Positions 8,926 to 16,728 of a DNA stretch of 64,000 nt are shown piece by piece (positions within the stretch are counted from its first letter, which is position 1; each line of letters opens with the position of its first letter). Origin of the DNA: Cryptosporangium minutisporangium. Lineage in GTDB: Bacteria > Actinomycetota > Actinomycetes > Mycobacteriales > Cryptosporangiaceae. The notes beneath the pieces were generated by a model. It worked only from the letters and a program-made list of their open reading frames with translations, searched no databases and was not told the DNA's origin. Position numbers and translations under genes: made by a program. The stretch spans positions 1 through 64,000 of the forward strand of contig NZ_BAAAYN010000018.1 of assembly GCF_039536245.1 (NCBI RefSeq). Reading direction: 5' to 3'.

Positions 8926-9882
8926 GTGACGACGGTGCAGCCCGAAGGACGCAAACTGCTTCGGTTGGAGGCCCGCAATGCGGAGACCCCGATCGAGCGC
9001 AAGCCACCCTGGATCCGCGTGACGGCCAAGATGGGCCCCGAGTACACCGAGCTCAAAGGCCTGGTGAAGCGCGAGGGCCTGCACACCGTGTGCGAAGAGG
9101 CCGGCTGCCCCAACATCTACGAATGCTGGGAAGACCGCGAAGCCACGTTCCTGATCGGCGGCGACCAGTGCACCCGGCGCTGCGACTTCTGCCAGATCGA
9201 CACCGGCAAGCCCGCCGCGCTCGACCGGGACGAACCGCGGCGGGTCGCGGAGAGCGTCGCGACGATGGGCCTGCGCTACGCGACGATCACCGGCGTCGCC
9301 CGCGACGACCTCGCGGACGGTGGCGCGTGGCTCTACGCCGAGACCGTGCGGCAGATCCACGGGCTGGGTCAGGGCACCGGCGTCGAACTGCTGATCCCCG
9401 ACTTCAACGCGCGCCCCGAACTGCTGGCGGAGGTCTTCGACGCCGCCCCCGAGGTGCTCGCCCACAACATCGAGACCGTGCCGCGGATCTTCAAGCGGAT
9501 CCGTCCCGGTTTCCGTTACGAGCGGTCACTGGACGTCATCCGCCAGGCCCGCGCGGCCGGTCTGGTCACGAAGTCCAACCTGATCCTGGGCATGGGCGAG
9601 GAGCCGGAGGAGGTCACCGAGGCGCTGCGCGACCTGCACGAGGCCGGCTGCGACCTGGTGACGATCACCCAGTACCTCCGCCCCTCACCGCGGCACCACC
9701 CGGTCTCCCGCTGGGTGAAGCCGGAGGAGTTCGTCACGTTCCGTGAGGAGGCCGAGCGGATCGGCTTCGCCGGGGTGCTCTCCGGGCCGCTGGTGCGCTC
9801 CTCGTACCGCGCCGGCCGCCTCTACCAGCAGGCGATCGAGGCCCGCTCGGCCGCATCGGTACCGGCCGCTGCGATCAGTTAG
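8926..9882 (+). CDS. lipA: Lipoyl synthase (radical SAM)
   Basis: Inserts sulfur at C6 and C8 of protein-bound octanoyl groups. 318 aa. Both iron-sulfur cluster motifs are intact: the auxiliary [12 protein letters not shown] and the radical-SAM CTRRCDFC, plus the C-terminal serine of GPLVRSSY that ligates the auxiliary cluster. TAGGCT at 8912-8917 and no ribosome-binding site suggest a leaderless transcript; with an 8-nt gap it would start at GTG 8926, so the upstream ATG 8920 would lie before or at the transcript end and is less likely. Follows lipB as in mycobacteria, separated by two inserted genes. Confidence 0.97.
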   Translation: MTTVQPEGRKLLRLEARNAETPIERKPPWIRVTAKMGPEYTELKGLVKREGLHTVCEEAGCPNIYECWEDREATFLIGGDQCTRRCDFCQIDTGKPAALDRDEPRRVAESVATMGLRYATITGVARDDLADGGAWLYAETVRQIHGLGQGTGVELLIPDFNARPELLAEVFDAAPEVLAHNIETVPRIFKRIRPGFRYERSLDVIRQARAAGLVTKSNLILGMGEEPEEVTEALRDLHEAGCDLVTITQYLRPSPRHHPVSRWVKPEEFVTFREEAERIGFAGVLSGPLVRSSYRAGRLYQQAIEARSAASVPAAAIS

Positions 9883-9997
9883 CACTGTTCAGCGACCACC
9901 GTTAGGTGTCGCCTGTCCCGGATCAGTTATCCGGAGGACACACATCGGACATCACGGTCCGGCATAGTGATGTGTGCGGACCGCAAACGCCCTACTA

Positions 9998-10008
9998 CTT
10001 ACAGTAAG
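9998..10008. repeat. Small palindrome CTTAC-A-GTAAG before a small gene
   Basis: Perfect 5-bp inverted arms around one A, ending 2 nt before the AGGAGGT ribosome-binding site of the 69-aa gene. It may be a small operator or stem that modulates ribosome access. Confidence 0.3.
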
Positions 10009-10020
10009 CAGGAGGTGCCT

Positions 10021-10230
10021 GTGACTCCCGTCGAGCCGCTGCGCCAGCTGTTCACGTCCGCGATCGCGCTCCTTCCTGAGGGAGGACAGCGCACCGCGCG
10101 TCGTAACGCCTGGGCCGCGATGAGCGAGGACAACCGTCGTGCCCGTGACCGCCGGGAAGCCGCCACCGCTTTCGCGGTGACGTCGGCGGCCACTCACCAC
10201 GTGAACCGGGGCGCGCGTCCCACGCGCTGA
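10021..10230 (+). CDS. Small conserved-looking hypothetical protein (69 aa)
   Basis: Sequence begins MTPVEPLRQLFTSAIALL and is rich in Arg and Ala with a central RTARRNAWAAM helix; no membrane segment or known domain is visible. GTG 10021 is supported by a near-perfect ribosome-binding site (AGGAGGT at 10010-10016, 4 nt gap), much better than the upstream in-frame ATG at 9967. It sits between lipA and the DUF4191 gene on the same strand, where mycobacteria have no gene. High GC3 and a strong ribosome site suggest it is real. Function unknown; possibly nucleic-acid binding given its charge. Confidence 0.6.
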   Translation: MTPVEPLRQLFTSAIALLPEGGQRTARRNAWAAMSEDNRRARDRREAATAFAVTSAATHHVNRGARPTR

Positions 10231-10279
10231 ACTGCAGGCTCACGGTTCCATGCGGCTCGAGGCGCTCTAGACTTGACTT

Positions 10280-10996
10280 ATGGCCTCCACCACCCCCGAG
10301 AAAGTCGGCTTTCGGCAGCGACTTCGGCAGATCGTCCAGGTATTCAAGTTCGTTCGGGGGCACGATCGTCTGATCGTTCCGCTGATGCTCGTGGCGTTCC
10401 TGGTGCCACTGCTCATCGGCATCGGCGTCGCGTGGTTCACCGGGCTGTGGGTGATCATCCCGCTCGCGGTGCTGATCGCCGTCCTCGCCGCGCTGATCGT
10501 ATTCAGCCGACGGGTCCAGAAGGCCACTTACGCGCAGGTGGAGGGCCAGCCCGGAGCCGCGCTGGCGGTGCTGGAGTCGATGCCGGGTAACCGGAACCAG
10601 CGGAACTGGAAGTTCACGCCGGCCGTGCAGGTGAGCCAGCAGCAGGACGTCATCCACCGGGTCGTCGGGCGGCCCGGTGTGATCCTGCTCGGCGAAGGCG
10701 CACCCCACCGGGTGAAGCAGCTGCTCAACACCGAGCGCAAGCGGGTCAGCCGGGTGCTCACCGACGTGCCGATCCACGACGTGCTGGTGGGCGAGGACGA
10801 GGACAAGGTTCCGATCCGCAAGCTCCAGTCGCACCTGCAGAAGCTGCCGAAGAGCCTGACGCCGGGCCAGGTGAGCCAGGTGGCGCAGCGCCTGCAGGGG
10901 CTGGGCGGCGCCCGCCCCCCGATCCCCAAGGGCCCGATGCCGAAGAGCTCCCGCGCCATGAAGGGCGCCAAGCAACAGATGTACAGAGGAAGGTAA
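10280..10996 (+). CDS. DUF4191 family membrane protein
   Basis: 238 aa, the orthologue by position and type of Rv2219. A basic N-terminus precedes two closely spaced transmembrane helices (about 37-57 and 60-80), then a cytoplasmic domain with NWKFTPAVQVSQQQDVIHRVVGRPG and a basic C-terminal tail. Function is unknown; the gene is almost always beside lipA and an RDD gene in actinobacteria. TAGACT (10268-10273) ends 6 nt before ATG 10280 with no Shine-Dalgarno, so a leaderless start is likely. A hairpin terminator follows immediately. Confidence 0.92.
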   Translation: MASTTPEKVGFRQRLRQIVQVFKFVRGHDRLIVPLMLVAFLVPLLIGIGVAWFTGLWVIIPLAVLIAVLAALIVFSRRVQKATYAQVEGQPGAALAVLESMPGNRNQRNWKFTPAVQVSQQQDVIHRVVGRPGVILLGEGAPHRVKQLLNTERKRVSRVLTDVPIHDVLVGEDEDKVPIRKLQSHLQKLPKSLTPGQVSQVAQRLQGLGGARPPIPKGPMPKSSRAMKGAKQQMYRGR

Positions 10997-11003
10997 CAAT
11001 GTG

Positions 11004-11026
11004 CCCGCGCCGACAGGCGCGGGTTC
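11004..11026 (+). terminator. Hairpin terminator after DUF4191 gene
   Basis: CCCGCGCC (11004-11011), loop GACA, GGCGCGGG (11016-11023), then TTCCCGTCGTTT. The stem begins 8 nt after the stop and separates the convergent DUF4191 and RDD genes. Confidence 0.7.
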
Positions 11027-11033
11027 CCGTCGT

Positions 11034-11085
11034 TTGCCGAGAAGCCAACGTCCGTGCGCCCGTGCAGGCGTCGACTTCTCGGCAA
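11034..11085. repeat. Extragenic inverted repeat TTGCCGAGAAG ... CTTCTCGGCAA
   Basis: Two perfect 11-bp arms (11034-11044 and 11075-11085) separated by 30 nt, just after the DUF4191 terminator. The pattern resembles a REP-like or mobile intergenic palindrome; copy number elsewhere cannot be judged from this window. Confidence 0.45.
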
Positions 11086-11086
11086 T

Positions 11087-11340
11087 CCGCGGTTCGCTGG
11101 AAGCGGTGGGAGAGCGGGCACGGCGGCCGGAGCCGGAGCGCCGCCGGTCAGCGCGTCCGCGTAGACCGGGGCGGATGCCCGCAGCCGGGCGGCCGCCTCC
11201 GCCTGCGCCTCCGCGATCGTCTCGGCGCCCTCGAGCTGTTCCTGGACGCTGGTCTCGAGCGCGTCGGCCCTTTGGGTGGTCTCAAGGCCTCGCGCTCGCC
11301 TGTCAGCGTCGTTCTGGGCGGGCCGCCACCACTGTCGAGC
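11087..11340 (-). other. Unassigned coding-like stretch behind the RDD gene (possible frameshifted C-terminal extension)
   Basis: This and 11034-11085 fill the 306-bp gap between DUF4191 and RDD. In the minus frame entered from about 11340, translation gives a protein-like helical segment (WWRPAQNDADRRARG then RADALETSVQEQLEGAETIA), with G or C at nearly every third base. No start codon opens this frame; it takes over where the RDD frame ends, and no stop follows before the inverted repeat. It could be a C-terminal extension of the RDD protein lost by a frameshift, or a decayed gene. The plus-strand frame here is less protein-like. Confidence 0.3.
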
Positions 11341-11731
11341 CGGCGATCTTGTCGTGCCAGCGGCGGCCGTCGGCGGTGGTGAGCAGCGCCGGGATGAGCA
11401 GGATGATCAGCAGCGTGCGCAGCAGTGCCCGGAACAGACCGATCGGGCGGCCGTCGGCCACACCCTCGCACCGCAGCTTGAGCAGCCGCATCCCCGGCGA
11501 CTCCGCGAAGAGCCCGACGAACAGCGTGTAGGCCACCAGGAACACCAGCGTGCTCCAGCCCCCCGGCGGGTCCGGGTAGGTGAACAGCCCGGCGACCATG
11601 GCGCACAGCACGCCGTCGACGAGAAACGCCGCGGCCCGGCGTCCGAATGACGCAGTGGGCAGGTCGGACGGGACCCCGACGGCGGCCGGGCCGCCACGCG
11701 ACGGGTCGGATCGACGGCTGTCCTCGCTCAC
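11303..11731 (-). CDS. RDD family membrane protein
   Basis: 142 aa, counterpart of Rv2219A. Family marks are FGRRAAAFLVDGVLCAMVAG (Arg-Asp pair in helix 1), a second helix around STLVFLVAYTLFVGLF, PGMRLLKLRC, and the RWHDKIAGS ending that gives the family its second Asp. Three to four transmembrane helices; function unknown. TAGGCT (11739-11744, minus strand) lies 7 nt before GTG 11731, so that start is preferred to GTG 11737, which is only 1 nt from the hexamer. The frame that continues after its stop looks coding, so the C-terminus may once have been longer. Confidence 0.85.
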   Translation of the reverse strand: MSEDSRRSDPSRGGPAAVGVPSDLPTASFGRRAAAFLVDGVLCAMVAGLFTYPDPPGGWSTLVFLVAYTLFVGLFAESPGMRLLKLRCEGVADGRPIGLFRALLRTLLIILLIPALLTTADGRRWHDKIAGSTVVAARPERR

Positions 11732-11901
11732 ACCCACGAGCCTAGGCCCCGCGCGGTACCGCGCACACCGGGCCCGTGCACGCGCGAACTCCCAGCGTGG
11801 GAAGGTTCGGTACGACAGAGCCCCGCTGGGCTACGCACGGTCGCTGCTTCGTCCTAAGCTGTCCGAAAATGGGCGCTCCCGCCTTCGTACCGTCACCCTG
11901 G

Positions 11902-11939
11902 TTAACATCCGCGAAACTGATGGGACATTGGCAGGCAAC
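11902..11939 (+). promoter_or_regulatory. GlnR-type box upstream of glnA
   Basis: Half-sites with exact 11-bp periodicity: TTAAC (11902-11906), n6, GAAAC (11913-11917), n6, GACAT (11924-11928), n6, GCAAC (11935-11939). The first pair fits the actinobacterial GlnR consensus gTnAc-n6-GaAAc well, the second partly. It lies 48-85 nt before the glnA start, as in Streptomyces and mycobacteria. Confidence 0.7.
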
Positions 11940-11986
11940 GGGCGCTTCCTACGTTGTGGCCAGCGACCCACACTGACGGAGGACGG

Positions 11987-13408
11987 ATGTTTTCCCAGCC
12001 CGACGAACTGATCCGGTACATCCAGGACGAGGGCGTTCGCTTCGTGGACGTCCGGTTCTGTGACCTCCCGGGTGTCATGCAGCACTTCACGATCCCGGTC
12101 GAGACGTTCGACACCGACATCCTCGAAGAGGGTCTCGCGTTCGACGGGTCGTCGATCCGTGGCTTCCAGGCGATCCACGAGTCGGACATGCTGCTCACGC
12201 CGGACGTGTCGACGGCCTTCATCGATCCGTTCCGCGCCCAGAAGACGGTCGCCCTGAACTTCTTCATCGCCGACCCGTTCACCCGCGAGGCCTACTCGCG
12301 TGACCCGCGGAACGTCGCGAAGAAGGCCGAGCAGTACCTGGCCAGCAGCGGCATCGCCGACACCGCCTACTTCGGTGCCGAGGCGGAGTTCTACATCTTC
12401 GACTCGATCCGGTTCGACACGAACCAGCACAGCTCGTTCTACTACGTGGACTCGATCGAGGGCGCGTGGAACAGCGGCCGTGAGGAAGAGGGCGGCAACC
12501 GGGGTTACAAGACCGGCTACAAGGGCGGGTACTTCCCGGTCCCGCCGGTCGACCACTTCGCCGACCTGCGTGACCTGATGGTCACCAACCTGATGCAGGC
12601 GGGCCTCACCGTCGAGCGCGGTCACCACGAGGTCGGCACCGGCGGCCAGGCCGAGATCAACTACAAGTTCTCGACGCTGCTGCACTCGGCCGACAACCTG
12701 ATGCTGTTCAAGTACATCATCAAGAACACCGCGTGGGCCGCCGGTAAGACCGTCACCTTCATGCCGAAGCCGCTCTTCGGTGACAACGGCTCGGGTATGC
12801 ACACCCACCAGAGCCTCTGGAAGGACGGCAACCCGCTCATGTACGACGAGGTCGGCTACGCCGGTCTCTCGGACACGGCGCGCTGGTACATCGGTGGTCT
12901 GCTCAAGCACGCCCCGTCGCTGCTCGCGTTCACCAACCCGACCGTCAACTCGTACCGCCGGCTGGTGCCGGGCTACGAGGCCCCGGTGAACCTGGTCTAC
13001 TCGCAGCGCAACCGGTCGGCCTGCACGCGTATCCCGATCGTGAGCAGCCCGAAGGCGAAGCGGATCGAGTTCCGCGTGCCGGACCCGTCGGCCAACCCGT
13101 ACCTCGCGTTCTCCGCGATGCTGATGGCCGGTCTCGACGGCATCAAGAACAAGATCGAGCCGCCGACGCCGGTCGACAAGGACCTCTACGAGCTCCCGCC
13201 GGACGAGCTGGCCGAGGTCGCGCAGGTGCCGGGCTCGCTCCCCGAGGTGCTCGACCGCCTCGAGGTCGACCACGACTACCTGCTCGAGGGCGGCGTCTTC
13301 ACGCCGGACCTCATCTCGACCTGGATCGACTACAAGCGGAGCAACGAGGTCGACCCGGTGCGTCTGCGCCCGACCCCGCACGAGTTCGCGCTGTACTACG
13401 ACATCTGA
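11987..13408 (+). CDS. glnA: Glutamine synthetase type I (GlnA1)
   Basis: Makes glutamine from glutamate, ammonia and ATP; cytoplasmic dodecamer. 473 aa. Conserved landmarks are the N-terminal [18 protein letters not shown] metal ligands, the [15 protein letters not shown]/glutamate loop, and the adenylylation tyrosine Tyr401 in [10 protein letters not shown], which makes it a substrate of the GlnE encoded at 18746-21844. ATG 11987 follows GGAGGA closely; the in-frame ATG at 11954 would add an unconserved leader. A GlnR-type box precedes it. Orthologue of Rv2220 in the same gene order. Confidence 0.98.
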   Translation: MFSQPDELIRYIQDEGVRFVDVRFCDLPGVMQHFTIPVETFDTDILEEGLAFDGSSIRGFQAIHESDMLLTPDVSTAFIDPFRAQKTVALNFFIADPFTREAYSRDPRNVAKKAEQYLASSGIADTAYFGAEAEFYIFDSIRFDTNQHSSFYYVDSIEGAWNSGREEEGGNRGYKTGYKGGYFPVPPVDHFADLRDLMVTNLMQAGLTVERGHHEVGTGGQAEINYKFSTLLHSADNLMLFKYIIKNTAWAAGKTVTFMPKPLFGDNGSGMHTHQSLWKDGNPLMYDEVGYAGLSDTARWYIGGLLKHAPSLLAFTNPTVNSYRRLVPGYEAPVNLVYSQRNRSACTRIPIVSSPKAKRIEFRVPDPSANPYLAFSAMLMAGLDGIKNKIEPPTPVDKDLYELPPDELAEVAQVPGSLPEVLDRLEVDHDYLLEGGVFTPDLISTWIDYKRSNEVDPVRLRPTPHEFALYYDI

Positions 13409-13426
13409 TCGATCGAGCTCCTCTGA

Positions 13427-13452
13427 CCTGCGGTAACGCAGGACTGAAGTCC
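13427..13452 (+). terminator. Hairpin(s) after glnA
   Basis: CCTGCG (13427-13432), tetraloop GTAA, CGCAGG (13437-13442), overlapped by a second small stem GGACT/AGTCC (13441-13452), 18 nt after the glnA stop. Confidence 0.5.
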
Positions 13453-13587
13453 TCGTCAGGACGTCGCCGGGCCGCCGGCCGCCGCTGCTTCACTGCGAAG
13501 CAGCGGGGGTCGGCGGCCTTCGACGTTCCGGCCTCGCCGCCGACCACGGGACAGATCGACGGTGCGTGCACCTTCTAGGGTCGGTGC

Positions 13588-14040
13588 GTGACGACGCTGA
13601 CGCGCGCGACGGCTGCAGCCGGCGCGCTGTTCCTGGACGGCCAGGACCGGGTGATGCTGGTCCGACCCACGTACAAAGACCACTGGGAGATTCCCGGCGG
13701 CATGATCGAAGCCGGGGAGAGTCCACGGGACGCCTGTCTGCGCGAGGTGGAGGAGGAGCTGGGCCTGCGCGCCGCGATCGGCGACCTGCTCGTCGTCGAC
13801 TGGGCACCGCACCCGGTCACTGGCGACAAGTACCTGTTCGTTTTCGCGGCGGCCCGGCTCACTGACGCCGAGCACGCCGCGATCCGCCTCCAGGAGTCCG
13901 AGCTGTCCGAGTACCGCTACGTGCCGCTCGCCGACCTCGACGGATTCACCATTCCGCGGATGACGGCCCGGCTCACGAGCGCGTACGCCGCCGCTGCGCA
14001 GGGACGAACGCTGTACCTGGAGTACGGCGTGTCGCGATGA
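13588..14040 (+). CDS. Nudix hydrolase
   Basis: 150-aa pyrophosphohydrolase of nucleotide-linked substrates. The Nudix box is complete: GGMIEAGESPRDACLREVEE followed by LGL, matching GX5EX7REUXEEXGU. An LVRPTYKDHWEIPGG strand leads into it, as in MutT/NUDIX housecleaning enzymes. Substrate cannot be predicted. TAGGGT (13576-13581) ends 6 nt before GTG 13588 and no ribosome-binding site is present, so the mRNA is probably leaderless. The 3' end overlaps the convergent methyltransferase gene by 68 bp. Confidence 0.93.
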   Translation: MTTLTRATAAAGALFLDGQDRVMLVRPTYKDHWEIPGGMIEAGESPRDACLREVEEELGLRAAIGDLLVVDWAPHPVTGDKYLFVFAAARLTDAEHAAIRLQESELSEYRYVPLADLDGFTIPRMTARLTSAYAAAAQGRTLYLEYGVSR

Positions 14041-14803
14041 CGACGTGCGCCTCGTCCGCGGCCACCGTCCGGCAGTCCAGGCCGGCCACCGCGACGAACG
14101 CCGCGAGCGCCGGGCCCTGACGCTCGCTGGTCTCGACCAGCAGGCTCCCGCCGGGCGCCAGCCAGTGCGGCGCCTCCACGACGACCCGGCGCAGCACGTC
14201 GAGACCGTCGGCTCCGCCGTCGAGCGCCACCCGGTGCTCGTGGACCCGAGCCTCCGGTGGGAGGAGCCGGATCGCCTCGGTGGGTACGTACGGTGCGTTG
14301 GCGAGCAGGACGTCGATCCGCCCGCGCAGCGTCGGCGGCAGCGGTTCGTAGAGGTCGCCCTGGTACACCCGTCCGCCGACCGGACCGGCGTTGCGCCGCG
14401 CGGAGCGGACGGCGGCCGGATCGATGTCGACCGCGTGCAGTTCGACGTCGTCCCGGCCGGCCGCCAGGACGACGCCGAGCGCGCCCGAGCCACAGCACAG
14501 GTCCACCACGGTGGCTCCGCGCGGGGTCAGCGCCGCGGCCTGCCGGACGAGGAGCTCGGTCCGGCGCCGGGGGACGAACACACCGGGGTCGACGGTGATC
14601 CGGTGGCCGCAGAACTCCGCCCACCCGAGGACGTGTTCGAGCGGTAGACCGGCGACGCGCTGGTCGACCATGGCGGCCAGCTCCGCGGGCGACGGCGACG
14701 CCGCGATGAGCAACTGGGCTTCGTCCTCTGCGAAGACGCACCCGGCGTCGCGCAGCCGATCGATGATGACCGACTCCGAGGGGTACAGCGAGTAAGCCGA
14801 CAT
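13973..14803 (-). CDS. PrmC-related protein-(glutamine-N5) methyltransferase-like (TIGR03704 type)
   Basis: 276-aa class I SAM methyltransferase with a PrmC-like N-terminal helical domain (about 20-80) and Rossmann core: VVDLCCGSGALGVVLA (SAM loop) and the active loop ANAPYVPTE. The NAPY replaces the NPPY of true PrmC/HemK, which is the mark of the TIGR03704 group with unknown substrate. ATG 14803 has AAAGG 7 nt upstream; the longer frame to 15127 crosses two small genes. It is third in a probable operon after the 104-aa and 53-aa genes, with a 41-bp gap. Confidence 0.87.
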   Translation of the reverse strand: MSAYSLYPSESVIIDRLRDAGCVFAEDEAQLLIAASPSPAELAAMVDQRVAGLPLEHVLGWAEFCGHRITVDPGVFVPRRRTELLVRQAAALTPRGATVVDLCCGSGALGVVLAAGRDDVELHAVDIDPAAVRSARRNAGPVGGRVYQGDLYEPLPPTLRGRIDVLLANAPYVPTEAIRLLPPEARVHEHRVALDGGADGLDVLRRVVVEAPHWLAPGGSLLVETSERQGPALAAFVAVAGLDCRTVAADEAHVVIATRRTPGTAFVPAQRRRTRS

Positions 14804-14844
14804 GCGAGGGCCTTTCACCTGGAAGGGCGCTCTCGCGGTCACCG

Positions 14845-15006
14845 CTACCGCAGGGTGACCGAACGACAATCGGAGGAGAGCACCCAGCCGAACAGAACGT
14901 TGATGGGTCTCACCTCCTCGACTCGTCCACGGACTCGGACCACGCCACAGTACCGGCGCCACCCGGCCGGGGCGAGCAAAAAGCCGAGCCGCTCGTCCGG
15001 GCTCAT
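14845..15006 (-). CDS. Hypothetical 53-aa protein, translationally coupled
   Basis: Starts MSPDERLGFLLAPAGW and ends CRSVTLR; Arg/Val-rich with two Cys, no recognised domain. Its ATG (15006) overlaps the TGA of the preceding gene in an ATGA arrangement, which is the main evidence that it is translated. It is too short for homology claims. It lies between the 104-aa gene and the PrmC-like methyltransferase and faces the XRE-TPR regulator, so it may belong to that regulatory cassette. Confidence 0.5.
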   Translation of the reverse strand: MSPDERLGFLLAPAGWRRYCGVVRVRGRVEEVRPINVLFGWVLSSDCRSVTLR

Positions 15007-15317
15007 CCGTCCCCGAACGGGTGGGTGTGCAGCCACCAGACCAGCACCGCGCGGACCGCCGCGCCGCGCGAGCCGTACGTCTCGGCCCAGGGCAGCGCCT
15101 CTCCGAGCGGGCAGATCCACCACTCACCGGTGCTCAGCACTCCGAGCTCGGCGATCGGCACCTCCTCGCGGAGCAGCAGCCATCGGGTCCGCGGATGGGG
15201 CCGGACGCGCCACGGCGACGGCGGATCCTCGACGGCGGATCCGGATCGCCCCGACGGCGGAGCCGGCCGCGACGCGCGTACCGGAGTGGGGTCGAACCAC
15301 GGGTTGCGCTCGGCCAT
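15003..15317 (-). CDS. Hypothetical 104-aa protein facing the XRE-TPR regulator
   Basis: Starts MAERNPWFDP with a Pro/Ser-rich segment (about 10-40), then a compact, Trp-rich domain (RTRWLLLREEVP, GEWWICPLGEALPWAE, VLVWWLHTHP). ATG 15317 has GGGGGAGGA 6 nt upstream, a strong ribosome-binding site. No family is recognised. It overlaps the 53-aa gene by 4 nt and is divergent from the XRE-TPR gene across a 205-bp region full of CGGACA repeats, a layout typical of a regulator controlling a small-protein partner. Confidence 0.6.
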   Translation of the reverse strand: MAERNPWFDPTPVRASRPAPPSGRSGSAVEDPPSPWRVRPHPRTRWLLLREEVPIAELGVLSTGEWWICPLGEALPWAETYGSRGAAVRAVLVWWLHTHPFGDG

Positions 15318-15390
15318 CGGAGATCCTCCCCCGTCGGACGCCGGCGGTTCCGGCGTTCGTGGAGGCAGAAAAGTCGGTCCGGGGAAATGT

Positions 15391-15461
15391 CCGACAGCGC
15401 TTCTAGGATGCCGGACACCGGACGGACAGCCGGACAAGACCGGGCCAGGTCCGGACGTCCG
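15391..15461. promoter_or_regulatory. Cluster of CCGGACA-type repeats and CGGACGTCCG palindrome (probable operator)
   Basis: CCGACA (15391-15396), CCGGACA (15411-15417), ACGGACA (15422-15428), CCGGACA (15430-15436) and the perfect 10-bp palindrome CGGACGTCCG (15452-15461), all in the divergent region. TAGGAT (15404-15409) between the first two copies is a plausible -10 for the XRE gene, so bound protein would cover the promoter. Confidence 0.5.
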
Positions 15462-15522
15462 CGGGCACCGACCGGCCACCACGGCCGGGAGCCGGGCGGA
15501 TTCGCCGGGGAGGGAGACGCGA

Positions 15523-16713
15523 ATGGATCGGTCGGACCGGGTATCGGCGGTCACCGACGCCCAACGGTTGGCGTCGGCGCTCCGACAGCACCGCACCCGC
15601 GCGGGCCTCACCCAGCAGCAGCTCGCCCGGCGGGTGGGGTACAGCCGGTCGACGATCGCCAACGCCGAGACGGGTGACGTCCGCAGCGCCGAGTTCTACC
15701 GCCGCTGCGACGCCGTGCTTCGCACCGGTGGCACCCTCGAGACGACGCGCCGGTCGCTCGCCGCGGCCACCTCCCGTCGCCGCGTGTCCGCGACGGACAG
15801 CCGCAGCGCCGGGAAGGCCGCCGCGCCGGTCGGCCAGCTCGATCCGATCCCGCGCACGGAGGCGATCGAGCACCTCCGGCAGCACTGGCACCTGCTCGTC
15901 CGCACCGACAACCTGCTGGGGCCGCAGACCGCCCTGCCGATCGCCCTGGAGCACCTCTCGACGCTGACGGTCCTGCTCCGGGACGCCGTCGGGGCGCCCC
16001 GCCTCGCGCTGCTCGGCCTCGCCGTCCGGTACGCCGAGACGGCCGCGTGGCTGCACCAGGACACCGGGCACCTCGACGACGCGGCGGTCTGGGCCGACCG
16101 CGCGCTGGACTGGGCCCACGAGAGCGGCGACAACAGCGCGCTCGCGTGGGTGCTGCACCGGCGGAGCCAGCTGCGGGCCGCCGAGGGCGACGCCGCGGGC
16201 GCCCTCTCGCTCGTGCGGGCGGCACGGCGCTCCGGGGCGGACGTGGACCCACCGCTGGCGGCGGCGCTCCGCGTCCAGCAGGCGTGGGCCTACTCGATGC
16301 GCGGTGACCGGCGCCGCTGCGAAGGGTTGCTCGACCGGGCGGCACCGATCGCCGACGCGCGCGAGACCGCCGGCGACGGCCGGGCCGGGTACGGCGGCCA
16401 CTGCACCCGGGCGTGGGTGCTGGCCCACCGGGGGGCGTGCGCGCTCCGGTTCGACACCCCCGGCGAAGCGGCGCTGCTGCTCCGGGCGGCGCTGACCGGT
16501 CTGGCCCCGGTCTACCGGCGCAACCGCGGGCTGGTCCTCGGCTGGCTCGCCGAGGCGTCCGCCCGAGCCGGCGCGACCGACCAGGCGCTACGGGCCGCCG
16601 CGCAGAGCCGGGCGATCGGCGAGGCCACCGGCTCTGCGACGGTGCTCGCGCAGGTCCACGCCGTGGAGCAGCTCACCGCGTCCCGGGCCGGGCGCACGGC
16701 GTTGGCCGGCTGA
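15523..16713 (+). CDS. XRE-family transcriptional regulator with TPR-like domain
   Basis: 396 aa. An N-terminal helix-turn-helix (about 20-65: TRAGLTQQQLARRVGYSRST with the NAETG recognition helix) is followed by a short linker and a long alpha-helical repeat region (about 115-390) of Ala/Leu/Arg-rich helix pairs such as AAVWADRALDWAHESGD and EAALLLRAALTGLAPVY, resembling TPR signal-sensing domains of SARP/XRE actinobacterial regulators. ATG 15523 has GGGAGGGAGA 5 nt upstream. It is divergent from the 104-aa and 53-aa genes; target and ligand unknown. Confidence 0.87.
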   Translation: MDRSDRVSAVTDAQRLASALRQHRTRAGLTQQQLARRVGYSRSTIANAETGDVRSAEFYRRCDAVLRTGGTLETTRRSLAAATSRRRVSATDSRSAGKAAAPVGQLDPIPRTEAIEHLRQHWHLLVRTDNLLGPQTALPIALEHLSTLTVLLRDAVGAPRLALLGLAVRYAETAAWLHQDTGHLDDAAVWADRALDWAHESGDNSALAWVLHRRSQLRAAEGDAAGALSLVRAARRSGADVDPPLAAALRVQQAWAYSMRGDRRRCEGLLDRAAPIADARETAGDGRAGYGGHCTRAWVLAHRGACALRFDTPGEAALLLRAALTGLAPVYRRNRGLVLGWLAEASARAGATDQALRAAAQSRAIGEATGSATVLAQVHAVEQLTASRAGRTALAG

Positions 16714-16728
16714 CCACCGACCGCCGGG

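Noticed and set aside
10999-11382. Plus-strand 127-aa ORF starting at 10999
   Set aside because: It runs through the DUF4191 terminator and inverted repeat; composition is poor and there is no ribosome-binding site.
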